From CALODL01 sp942492115 (GTDB lineage: Bacteria; Planctomycetota; Phycisphaerae; UBA1845; CAIVHJ01), in the NCBI GenBank assembly GCA_942492115.1, contig CALODL010000033.1, positions 62,001 through 126,000 on the forward strand: a stretch of DNA of 64,000 nucleotides, in the 5' to 3' direction. The notes beneath the pieces are model-generated. The model was not told the DNA's origin and made no database searches. It worked only from the letters and a program-made list of their open reading frames with translations. The position numbers and the translations under genes were made by a program. Shown here piece after piece: positions 19,194 through 26,779 of the stretch. Within the stretch, counting starts at the first letter, position 1; every line of letters starts with the position of its first letter.

Positions 19194-19859
19194 TCAGGAA
19201 CCGATCTTCAACAACGCCAGCACCTCTCGATTACCCCCGTGACCCATGATGGGGCTGGTGACCGTGCCGCGGAGCTCGAGACCCATGTTGGCGGTTTCTC
19301 CGAGGACGCCGGCCACGACACCATCGAACAGCTCGGTGGGGAGTACGCCGCGTTGCAAGACGACCTTGTCCGCCTCGTAGTGTGGTTTGATGAGTGTGAT
19401 AATGGCGCCATCCGGCTTGAGGAGTCTGCGTGCCACAGGCAAGATCCGGTTTTGGCGGGTCCACCCGACGTCGATCGTGACCAGGTCGACGGCTTCCGGC
19501 AACTCCACGTGCAGCGCGTTGGTTCGTTCCATGACCACGACACGGTCATCCTTGCGCAGGATCCAGGCCAGTGTCCCATAGGCGGTGTCGACGGAGTAGA
19601 CCCGTGCGGCGCCGCGTTGGAGCATGCAATCCACGAAGCCACCCACGTGGCTGCCGAGATCGGCACAAGCCAGCGCGTCGACATCGAACGCGAAGTGCTC
19701 GAGTGCGGCTTGTAGCTTGAGGCCACCCCGGGAAACAAACGGTGAGTCTGAGGATGAGCCGCCCAGGCGCAACTCCTTACAGATGTTGAATATGATGCGT
19801 TGTCCAGTTAATGTTATGGGCCACCTGGAGAGGTGTCCGAGTGGCTGAAGGAGCCGCAT
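19194..19859 (-). CDS. TlyA/FtsJ-like rRNA methyltransferase domain protein, S4 domain absent
   Basis: Up to 221 residues. From residue about 39 it matches the SAM-dependent methyltransferase half of TlyA-type 2'-O-methyltransferases: FVSRGGLKLQAALEHF, SAM loop ADLGSHVGGFVDCMLQRGA, VYSVDTAYGTLAW, VVVMERTNA, DLVTIDVGW, LLKPDGAIITLIKPHYE. The N-terminal S4 RNA-binding domain of full TlyA is missing. The SAM loop differs from the usual DIGASTGG. The start is uncertain: the farthest ATG lies inside the tRNA-Ser gene on the other strand, so the real start may be nearer, for example TTG at 19772. It probably methylates rRNA; the target is unknown. Confidence 0.7.
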   Translation of the reverse strand: MRLLQPLGHLSRWPITLTGQRIIFNICKELRLGGSSSDSPFVSRGGLKLQAALEHFAFDVDALACADLGSHVGGFVDCMLQRGAARVYSVDTAYGTLAWILRKDDRVVVMERTNALHVELPEAVDLVTIDVGWTRQNRILPVARRLLKPDGAIITLIKPHYEADKVVLQRGVLPTELFDGVVAGVLGETANMGLELRGTVTSPIMGHGGNREVLALLKIGS

Positions 19860-19913
19860 TCGAAATGCGGTCGGCGGGTAACCGTCGCGGGGGTTCGAAT
19901 CCCTCCCTCTCCG
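19827..19913 (+). tRNA. tRNA-Ser(CGA)
   Basis: Class II tRNA: acceptor GGAGAGG/CCTCTCC, discriminator G, D arm TGTCCGAGTGGCTGAAGG, anticodon stem CCGCA/TGCGG with loop TTCGAAA (anticodon CGA), long variable arm, T arm GGGGG-TTCGAAT-CCCTC. It overlaps the possible 5' end of the methyltransferase gene on the opposite strand. Confidence 0.95.
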
Positions 19914-19999
19914 TTACGACGCCTGCCCGTGGTTCGGCCCCGCTGAATCCTCGCGGCCCGGAGCTCCTTGTAAAAAAGCGGCAGGCCACCTCTGTCGTT

Positions 20000-20749
20000 C
20001 TACTCCATCTGACTCATCACGTCATCGGGTATGTCGAAGTTCGCGGAGACGCTCTGGATATCATCGTGGTCATCGAGTGTTTCCATCAGGCGTAAGACCT
20101 TCTTGGCGCCGTCCGCATTCTCGAGTTTGACCGTTGTGGTTGGAAGCATCACGATGTCCGCCTGCTCGTACTTGACCTCGGCGGTATCCAACGCGGCTTT
20201 GACATCCTGGAAGTTACCGGGGCTGCACGTGACCTCGAAGAGTTCGCCGTCGTGCGCGACGTCATCGGCGCCTGCCTCGAGGGCGACTTCCACGAGCTGT
20301 TCCTCGGTGGTCGCATCTGCCGAGATGGCGAATGTGCCCTTCTGCTCGAACATCCAGGCCACACAATTGCTCGTGCCGAGGTTGCCGCCAGCTCGCTCGA
20401 AGATCTTCTTGATCTCCGGAGCGGTACGATTGCGATTGTCGGTCAAAGCGTTGCACATCACGGCGACACCGCTTGGGCCGTAGCCCTCGTAAATCACTTC
20501 CTCGAGGTTCTCTCCGGCCAGCTCGCCGGTGCCCTTCTTGATCGAACGCTCGATGGTATCCTTGGGCATGTTGGCCGCCCTGGCCTTGTCCACCAGCAGC
20601 CGCAAGCCAGGATTGTTATCCACGTCTCCGCCGCCGTTCTTGGCCGAGACGACGATTTGGCGTGCGATTTTGGTCCAGATTTTGCCACGCTTGGCGTCGA
20701 CCCGCGCTTTCTTGTGCTGAATGTTGGCCCAATGGGAATGTCCTGCCAT
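20000..20749 (-). CDS. yebC: YebC/PmpR family protein
   Basis: 249 residues, the normal family length. It opens with the family signature MAGHSHWANIQHKKARVDAKR and continues KIWTKIARQIVVSAK, PKDTIERSIKKGTGE, YEGYGPSGVAV and NRTAPEIKKIFERAGGNLG. Members of this family act as DNA-binding regulators or as factors that relieve ribosome stalling at proline runs; sequence alone does not say which applies. It is read on the same strand as the preceding TPR lipoprotein gene with a 121-base gap, so it may have its own promoter. Confidence 0.95.
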   Translation of the reverse strand: MAGHSHWANIQHKKARVDAKRGKIWTKIARQIVVSAKNGGGDVDNNPGLRLLVDKARAANMPKDTIERSIKKGTGELAGENLEEVIYEGYGPSGVAVMCNALTDNRNRTAPEIKKIFERAGGNLGTSNCVAWMFEQKGTFAISADATTEEQLVEVALEAGADDVAHDGELFEVTCSPGNFQDVKAALDTAEVKYEQADIVMLPTTTVKLENADGAKKVLRLMETLDDHDDIQSVSANFDIPDDVMSQME

Positions 20750-20870
20750 AGCTCACTCACTCCGTAGCAGTTTGGTCAGATGATCGGTCGTGTGGTCGTA
20801 TTGTGCAGTCCCCGTATGACAGGCGACAGATCCATATGATAGTGGAAGCGGGGCTGGGGAGCCCGGCAAA

Positions 20871-23800
20871 CTACTCCAGGGTGGTCAGGACTTCAGCGAC
20901 ATTCGGGTTTCCACCGGATTTGGCTGCGTCGATCTTAGCCGGAGTCGTTTCAACGAGGTTGCGAACTTCGAGGCCGATGGCATCGTCCTGGGCACTGGCC
21001 AGTTCGTACGCGGCGGTCCAGTGCTCGATGGCCTCGTCGGATTGGCCAAGACGCCAGGACAAATCACCAAGGTGATCACGTATGACCGGATCGTCCGCGC
21101 CGCGCTGCGGGGCATCGTCGAGCAACCACTGACGCCATGATGGATTGGGAGCGTGGGCGGCCCGTCTGAGCCATTTGCCCGCTTCTTCGAAGTGGCCACG
21201 CCTGTACAGCACCCACCCAAGGCTGTCGAGGAAAGCCGCTTCGCGCGGACTGGTGCTGACCGCATGACGCACGAGCGCCTCGGCTTTGTCGATATCGCGT
21301 CCGAGTACGGCCAGCTGGTAGCCGAGGTCGTTGCGCGACCCCGGGTCTTCCGGCATGAGTACCCAACGCTGTTCCTGCGCCTGAACGGCCTGGCTCAACT
21401 GGCCATCGCGCTGATAGCACAAGCTGAGCAGGTTTTGAATATCTGCGAGAGCATAGCGATCCTGGTCATCCATCTGGCTGGGCTCCGAGGCGCTGTTGTC
21501 CCGCCGCCGGGCCCGACGCATGACCAGGTCTTCCCACGTCTGCAGCTCACGTTTGACCTCATCGCAGCGGTTGGCCAGCAACAGAATGCGGCCGAGATCA
21601 GAACGCAGGTCGTCGCTCTCGCCCCGGCCACTGTTCAGCTGGCGCCTCACGATGCGGATCGCATCATCATAGCGCTCGGCCGCGAGCAACATTCGGATGC
21701 GGTTGGCCTCGAGGACACGCACGAACAGGTCCTCGGATTCATCGACAAGTGCGGCCTCGGCGAGTTCGAGTGCGCCGTCCGTGTTGCCGGATGCCTCGAG
21801 CGTTGCGATGAGGAGGCCGACCATGGCCGGTGAGTCGGGGTCGCTGGCCAGGCTTTCCCGGATCACGGCTTCGGCATCGGCATAGGACTCGGCATTGAGG
21901 TATGCCTGGACCAGCATACGTCGTTGATCATCCCGCTGGGACTTGCTGGCAGAGCGGAACCACTCTTCGGCGCGGGGAAGGGCGCGCTCGGGCGTTCCCG
22001 AAAGGCGTTCCACCGCCACGTAGCGCTCGCGGCTGACGCGGTCGTCCGGCGTAAGCTCGAGCCAGGTGGTCAACCGACTGCGGGCTTCGTCCAGGCGTCC
22101 TTCGAGTGCCAGGCACATCAGCAAGTCGTATTGATATCCGGCCCGTCCTTCCTGAGGGAGGTCGGGGTCCTCGAGGAGTGTGGTGATGCGATCAATGACC
22201 TCGGTGAAGCGTTGGTCGTCGATCATGATCATGACCTGCGCTCGCCGCCAGGCGTACCGCCGCGGGTGAATGCGTAGCAGCTGTTCGTAAATCGCCAGGG
22301 CGTCATCGAATTTCAGCCGCCGCAATTCGACGCCCGCGAGCAGCTGCAGTGCACTGAGATGGTTGGGCTCGAGAGCCAGCACCCGTCGGGCATACCGCTC
22401 CGCGTTGTCGTCGTCCTCGACGACGAGGTAATACTGCACGAGATCGAGGCACGTCTCGAGGCTGTCCGGGTGGTCTTCGAGGATCTTGAGCAAAGCCGCC
22501 CCGTAGCTGCCCAATTCGCTCGTGCGTCGGGCTTCGAGCAACGCCATGATCCGCAGATAGGGCACGGGATCGTCGAGGCTCTGAAGTTTGTCGACGTAAC
22601 GGGTGACATTCTCGCCGCGGGCCCGTCCGGCGGCCAGCAGGATCAAGCCCTCGAGTGCGCGCGCATTATCATGCTCGACTTCCAGGATCATCTGCAGCTG
22701 CTGGCGTTGTTTGAGCGGTCGGCCGGTGAGCGCGTAGAGTTCAGCAAGGGCGGCCATGCTTGCAGTATCCGTGCGATTGCGTTGGATCGCCGCCTGCAGT
22801 GCCTCTTCGGCATCTTTGTGGTCGTCGAGTCCGGTGAGGGCCAGGCCAAGGATGCGATAGCCATCGTCGTCGTCGCCGTCCAGCGCGATGAGCTTGCGGC
22901 CGCTGTCGGCGGCGGCGCGCCAGGCCAGCTGGCCGAGTTGAAGTTCTCCAAGGGCTACGAGGACCGCCTTGGGAGGAGCGGGCCCCGCCGCGGCACGGGC
23001 CAGGGCGTCCGCGGCAGCGTCAATGTGACCTGCCGCCATGGCCAGGCTTCCGACAATGTAGGCCTCATGTGGGTCAGTGGGGACTCTCCCGGCCAGGGTC
23101 GTGAGCGCCGCTTCGACCTGCCCGGCCGCACGCACGGAGGCGATCCAGCGATCGACCAGTGGCTGTGGATCGGTGCTGCACTGACACGCCGCGACCATCT
23201 GTGCAACTGCGTCAGACCACTGCGCGACCCGCACCAGCAGTTCAGCAAGCGTGACGCGCGCTTCGACGCTGTCAGAATGCTCGTCGACGAACGTGTTCAG
23301 GACACGAATGCCGTTGTCGATTTCCTGGCGACGAACGTACAGCTCGGCCAGTTCGCGAATGACTCCGGCGTGATGTGGATAGCGTGCAGCGAGCTTCTGC
23401 AGGTCGGCCAGCAGCACATCACTCTGTTTGGCAGAGGTACGAATTTCGACAAGCAAGGCGAGCCCCGTACCGTCGGGCTTGGTCTCGATGAACCGCAGGG
23501 CGGCCGCCGCTGCACTGTCGTACTTGCCACCCTGGCGATACAGTTCTGCGATCCGCTCCCAGTCACCGCCAGGTGAGTCCGCGGCGACCTGTTCCAGATC
23601 CGCTGCAGCCTCCAGTGGTTGTCCCAGCCGTTCGTGGAGGTGGCTCGATGCGATCAAGGCCGCGATTCGGCGCTCACGCAGCGCGGCTGAATCCTGCTCG
23701 ACGGCCGAGGTGTTGAGGAAAGCGTTGTAGGCGGCAATGGCTGCAGACAGGTAACCCTCTGCGGCCAGCGCCTGGCCCAGGCAGTATTGCCCCATCCGGG

Positions 23801-24347
23801 CTGTCTCGGATCCCGGTGTGAAATCGGGACACGCTTGCATGGTGCGAACAGTACGAAGGACTTTGGACCAGTCTTTGTTGGCCAGGTGTACGCGAGCGAG
23901 TAGCAAGTAAATATCCGCGGTGGTCGGAGCGATTTGAAGCGCGGTGACGGTGTGTTCCATCGCGCGCGCGAGGTGGCCGGACTCGAGGCACGCCGCCGCC
24001 ATCAGTTGATGGGCTGCAAGGCTGTTGGGAGAGTAGCGCACCGCCCGCTCGAGCCTCTGTATCGCTTCGCTGTAACGTTGTTCAGCGAGCAATTCCTGGG
24101 CGGTGTCTATTTGACGCCGAGCGCGCTGCGAAGTCTCCTCGGCCTTGCCGGTCGCTTCGGGGGCAGTGGGCAGCGGGGCGATCTCGTCGAGGGTCATGAA
24201 CGCTTTTTGGGGATCGTACGCCGGCTGTCCCGCAGTCTGGTGCGTTGCGGCCGAACGTCCAGCGGTCGTGGCCTGACAACTGGCCACCAGCGCCAGCAGA
24301 CTGATGGTTCCCAGGAAACGAAAACGCGGTTGGGATAGGGTGCTCAT
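20871..24347 (-). CDS. Large TPR-repeat lipoprotein
   Basis: 1158 residues from the ATG at 24347. This start gives a lipoprotein signal: a basic N-terminus, the hydrophobic stretch FLGTISLLALVASC, and a lipobox VASC with Cys at residue 24. The in-frame upstream extension lies inside the preceding gene in another frame and was rejected. The rest is helical repeats of TPR type spanning nearly the whole chain, for example AIQRLERAVRYSPNSLAAHQ, ALVRHAVSTSPREAAFLDSL with GWVLYRRG, and DHLGDLSWRLGQSDEAIEHW near the C-terminus. It is the last gene of the nusA operon, 14 bases after the HhH gene. An envelope-anchored scaffold is likely; TPR proteins in outer membrane assembly or export are possible models. 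No specific partner can be named. Confidence 0.88.
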   Translation of the reverse strand: MSTLSQPRFRFLGTISLLALVASCQATTAGRSAATHQTAGQPAYDPQKAFMTLDEIAPLPTAPEATGKAEETSQRARRQIDTAQELLAEQRYSEAIQRLERAVRYSPNSLAAHQLMAAACLESGHLARAMEHTVTALQIAPTTADIYLLLARVHLANKDWSKVLRTVRTMQACPDFTPGSETARMGQYCLGQALAAEGYLSAAIAAYNAFLNTSAVEQDSAALRERRIAALIASSHLHERLGQPLEAAADLEQVAADSPGGDWERIAELYRQGGKYDSAAAAALRFIETKPDGTGLALLVEIRTSAKQSDVLLADLQKLAARYPHHAGVIRELAELYVRRQEIDNGIRVLNTFVDEHSDSVEARVTLAELLVRVAQWSDAVAQMVAACQCSTDPQPLVDRWIASVRAAGQVEAALTTLAGRVPTDPHEAYIVGSLAMAAGHIDAAADALARAAAGPAPPKAVLVALGELQLGQLAWRAAADSGRKLIALDGDDDDGYRILGLALTGLDDHKDAEEALQAAIQRNRTDTASMAALAELYALTGRPLKQRQQLQMILEVEHDNARALEGLILLAAGRARGENVTRYVDKLQSLDDPVPYLRIMALLEARRTSELGSYGAALLKILEDHPDSLETCLDLVQYYLVVEDDDNAERYARRVLALEPNHLSALQLLAGVELRRLKFDDALAIYEQLLRIHPRRYAWRRAQVMIMIDDQRFTEVIDRITTLLEDPDLPQEGRAGYQYDLLMCLALEGRLDEARSRLTTWLELTPDDRVSRERYVAVERLSGTPERALPRAEEWFRSASKSQRDDQRRMLVQAYLNAESYADAEAVIRESLASDPDSPAMVGLLIATLEASGNTDGALELAEAALVDESEDLFVRVLEANRIRMLLAAERYDDAIRIVRRQLNSGRGESDDLRSDLGRILLLANRCDEVKRELQTWEDLVMRRARRRDNSASEPSQMDDQDRYALADIQNLLSLCYQRDGQLSQAVQAQEQRWVLMPEDPGSRNDLGYQLAVLGRDIDKAEALVRHAVSTSPREAAFLDSLGWVLYRRGHFEEAGKWLRRAAHAPNPSWRQWLLDDAPQRGADDPVIRDHLGDLSWRLGQSDEAIEHWTAAYELASAQDDAIGLEVRNLVETTPAKIDAAKSGGNPNVAEVLTTLE

Positions 24348-24361
24348 GATTGCCGGCGACC

Positions 24362-25039
24362 TCAGCCTTTGCGTGCCACGGTTTTCTTCTTCTTCTTTTT
24401 CTTCTTCTTCGACGACGTGGTGCTCAATCGGGTGGACTTGGATGCAGCGTACCGCTTCATGATCAGGGTAAAGGCGGCGCCTTCGCTGGCGGGGATTTGA
24501 CGCTCCAGGAATTGCTGGGCCTTTTCCGCGGTGCAGTCCTCGGCGATCAGGTCTTCTTGCTTGAGCGTCTCGAGCAGCCCTTCTTCCACCGCAATCGCGT
24601 GATCGTTGAATCCAAAGATCATCGTGCAAGCCATGGCGTAGGGAGAAATACCGTCGAGTCCGCTGAGATACTCCCGGCGCTCCTTCTTGTTGATCGTCTT
24701 GAGCCGGTCGATCGAGACCTCGTTCTCGTGCTCGAAGACCGCATTGAGTACACGAATCAACGCGGACGTCCGCGGCAGGCCGTTGGGAATCGAAGAGTCA
24801 ATTACGTCGGCCAGCACCTGGGGCGTCGACACCCGCAGGTCGTTGAGGTCGACCGTTGACGCACGCATTGCGTTCAGTGCGCTAAGAGCTTTGGTCAGAC
24901 TCACGCCATCGGACAGGACGGCAAGCATGAGAGACTCGATCAGGCCGTCGGTCTCAGGCCACTCGGGAGCGGAGGCGCCACGCTTTTGCTGGGCGTAGAG
25001 TTTCTTGATTTTTTCCGCGTAGACGGCGCTCGATTTCAT
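24362..25039 (-). CDS. HhH-GPD-like helical protein with poly-lysine tail
   Basis: 225 residues. The segment LSGLDGISPYAMACTMIFGF followed by HAIAVEEGLLETLK resembles the helix-hairpin-helix region of endonuclease III-type glycosylases, but the catalytic Lys and the four-Cys cluster of that family are absent. I therefore read it as a degenerate DNA- or RNA-binding fold, not a proven glycosylase. The C-terminus is a run of nine lysines followed by TVARKG. The ATG overlaps the rbfA stop (ATGA), so translation is coupled. It sits where truB often follows rbfA in other bacteria. A role in ribosome or nucleic-acid binding is a guess from context and charge. Confidence 0.75.
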   Translation of the reverse strand: MKSSAVYAEKIKKLYAQQKRGASAPEWPETDGLIESLMLAVLSDGVSLTKALSALNAMRASTVDLNDLRVSTPQVLADVIDSSIPNGLPRTSALIRVLNAVFEHENEVSIDRLKTINKKERREYLSGLDGISPYAMACTMIFGFNDHAIAVEEGLLETLKQEDLIAEDCTAEKAQQFLERQIPASEGAAFTLIMKRYAASKSTRLSTTSSKKKKKKKKKTVARKG

Positions 25040-25434
25040 TCAGCTCCTCCTTCGCCATCTGATGTGCGCCGACGCTCGTTTTCTTCTATTTCATTCATCG
25101 ACTCCTCGATGAGCCGACTGACCTCGATCTGCTTCTTGATGGTCGTGTCCGGCCAGAAACTGATCCTCGGGCACTGTCGGATATCCAGCCCCCGAGCTAC
25201 GTGGGTCTGAATGAAACCGCGTGCATGATCGAGCGCGTCGAGCGTTCGGCGCTGTACCTTTTCGTCACCAAAAACACTGATATATATCTTGGCAGCCTCG
25301 AGATCGCGGCTGATTTCGACACGGGTCACGCTCGTGAGCGTGGCGATACGCGGGTCATGCAATTTGTTGCTGATGACGTCGCTGACAAGGTGTTGGATTT
25401 CGCTACCCACTTTTTCGAGCCGGAAAGGCTTCAT
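25036..25434 (-). CDS. rbfA: Ribosome-binding factor A
   Basis: 132 residues, usual length. Family features: MKPFRLEKVGSEIQHLVSDV at the N-terminus, DPRIATLTSVTRVEISRDL, AKIYISVFG, and RISFWPDTTIKKQIEVSRLI. RbfA binds the 30S subunit and assists maturation of the 16S rRNA 5' end, acting with IF-2 and NusA-linked functions encoded upstream in the same operon. The C-terminal tail is acidic and polar (EENERRRTSDGEGGAE). It overlaps the next gene by four bases. Confidence 0.95.
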   Translation of the reverse strand: MKPFRLEKVGSEIQHLVSDVISNKLHDPRIATLTSVTRVEISRDLEAAKIYISVFGDEKVQRRTLDALDHARGFIQTHVARGLDIRQCPRISFWPDTTIKKQIEVSRLIEESMNEIEENERRRTSDGEGGAE

Positions 25435-25449
25435 CTCGACACATTCCTG

Positions 25450-25758
25450 TTAAAGGGTCTCGATCGTGTAGTCGACGAGCACGGCTCCACGATGGCGCTC
25501 GATCTCTGCACGTATGCTTTGCAGGCACCCCTCTGCAAAACGAGCGTCGTTGCTGACTACGGCGACACCGAGCTCGGCGGCGCGGCGATCTTCGAGGCAG
25601 TCGACCTCGGCAATCGATGCATTGAACTTGTGGCTCACTCGATCCTTGATGCTCTTGATCACGCGACGTTTGTCTTTCAGTGAGACGGCTTCGTAAATAG
25701 CCAGGCGGACCTGGAGAATACCGATGATCATGGTTTTCGTTTCCGTAATCACGGTCAT
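25450..25758 (-). CDS. ylxP: YlxP/DUF503 family protein
   Basis: 102 residues. MIIGILQVRLAIYEAVSLKDKR, then KRRVIKSIKDRVSHKFN and SIAEVDCLEDRRAAELGVAV are the family hallmarks. DUF503 proteins are usually encoded between infB and rbfA, as here. The biochemical role is unknown, but a link to ribosome biogenesis is generally assumed. The start at 25758 overlaps the upstream stop (ATGA); the ATG at 25731 would give the more typical N-terminus. Confidence 0.88.
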   Translation of the reverse strand: MTVITETKTMIIGILQVRLAIYEAVSLKDKRRVIKSIKDRVSHKFNASIAEVDCLEDRRAAELGVAVVSNDARFAEGCLQSIRAEIERHRGAVLVDYTIETL

Positions 25759-26747
25759 CTGTCCCAGGGGTTGCGTGTGCGGCGCGCCGGCTTGGGTGCG
25801 AGGCGTCGGCGCGCGGCCTGTAGTTGGGACTGTTCGACCTGTCGTTCGACAGCGGTCATGCTGGTATCATCGTCGAGCATACTCAAACGCTGCTCGATGA
25901 AGGCCAGAGCCGTTGGCCCGCGGCCAACCACGATCATCTCGAGCAATGCGAGGCGCACATTCAAGTCGTCATCCTGCAGCATGGTGTTGCCCAGCGCCGC
26001 GCTCAGTTGCGCTGCGTAGCTGTCAGGCATGACTTCAATCAACGCGATCCGGCTGTCGGCGTCCGCGCCGACCCAGGTCGAATGGCTTGAGCCACCGAAG
26101 AGAAATCGAGCCCAGTCTTGAGCGGCGACGACCACGCCGGTTGTCAGCAGGCTGCGCAACCGTTCCGCCTCCTGCAGGATCTCCTCGGAGGCGTCAGGTG
26201 TCGCGTCGCGTGGATCTGCACCCGACGAATTGTCCGGCAGCGTCACCCGATCCTGCGGCAGCCGGGCGCTGTCGTGCGTGGGCGTTTCGGTCGCGGGGTC
26301 GCCGGGACGGGCGGTGGCCGCGTGCCCGTCCTCCGGGAGGTCGTTGTCAGGGGCAGCTCCGGTCAGGTGACTGCCGGGCACGACCGCTGTTGGCCCGGTC
26401 GGTTGATTTTGCCTGCTCGACACGGAATCAATGATGACGTAGCCCACGGCGATCAGCACGATCAGCCCAACAATTGTCCCGCCAGCGGCCAATACCGTTG
26501 CGGACGAGCGGGGCGGTCGTTCAGCGACGGGCTCGGCGACGGCCTCCGCGTCGGGGCCGATGCCGAGTGGCGTAGACCCTTCCGTCTTGGCCAACTCGTC
26601 GAGATCGACCTCTTCGAACAGGAAATCAGGATCAGCAGGACGGGGGACCTCAGCCTCACGCCCGCAATACGCGCACTGCACGATGGCCCCTGCCCGGGCT
26701 TTGTCGGCTTTGATGATGTGGCCGCAATCTGCCGTAAATTCGATCAT
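25755..26747 (-). CDS. Zinc-ribbon-like single-pass membrane protein
   Basis: 330 residues. The N-terminus has a short metal-binding-like motif (DCGHIIKADKA and VQCAYCGREAEVPRP, residues 8-36; ligands C8, C25, C28 and possibly H10). An acidic linker, one membrane segment (about 85-107, TVLAAGGTIVGLIVLIAVGYV), a low-complexity Pro/Thr/Asp region, and a helical C-terminal domain (about 185-330) with HEAT-like character follow. It sits between infB and ylxP, where nothing usual is expected. The zinc-ribbon plus membrane helix layout is frequent in planctomycetes. Function unknown. The product is probably anchored with its N-terminus in the cytoplasm. Confidence 0.75.
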   Translation of the reverse strand: MIEFTADCGHIIKADKARAGAIVQCAYCGREAEVPRPADPDFLFEEVDLDELAKTEGSTPLGIGPDAEAVAEPVAERPPRSSATVLAAGGTIVGLIVLIAVGYVIIDSVSSRQNQPTGPTAVVPGSHLTGAAPDNDLPEDGHAATARPGDPATETPTHDSARLPQDRVTLPDNSSGADPRDATPDASEEILQEAERLRSLLTTGVVVAAQDWARFLFGGSSHSTWVGADADSRIALIEVMPDSYAAQLSAALGNTMLQDDDLNVRLALLEMIVVGRGPTALAFIEQRLSMLDDDTSMTAVERQVEQSQLQAARRRLAPKPARRTRNPWDR

Positions 26748-26779
26748 CGCGCGGGTTTACCGATGGCTGGGCGCGCTGA

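Noticed and set aside
22359..23576. 405-residue plus-strand frame
   Set aside because: Lies antisense to the TPR lipoprotein gene and shows no recognisable motif.
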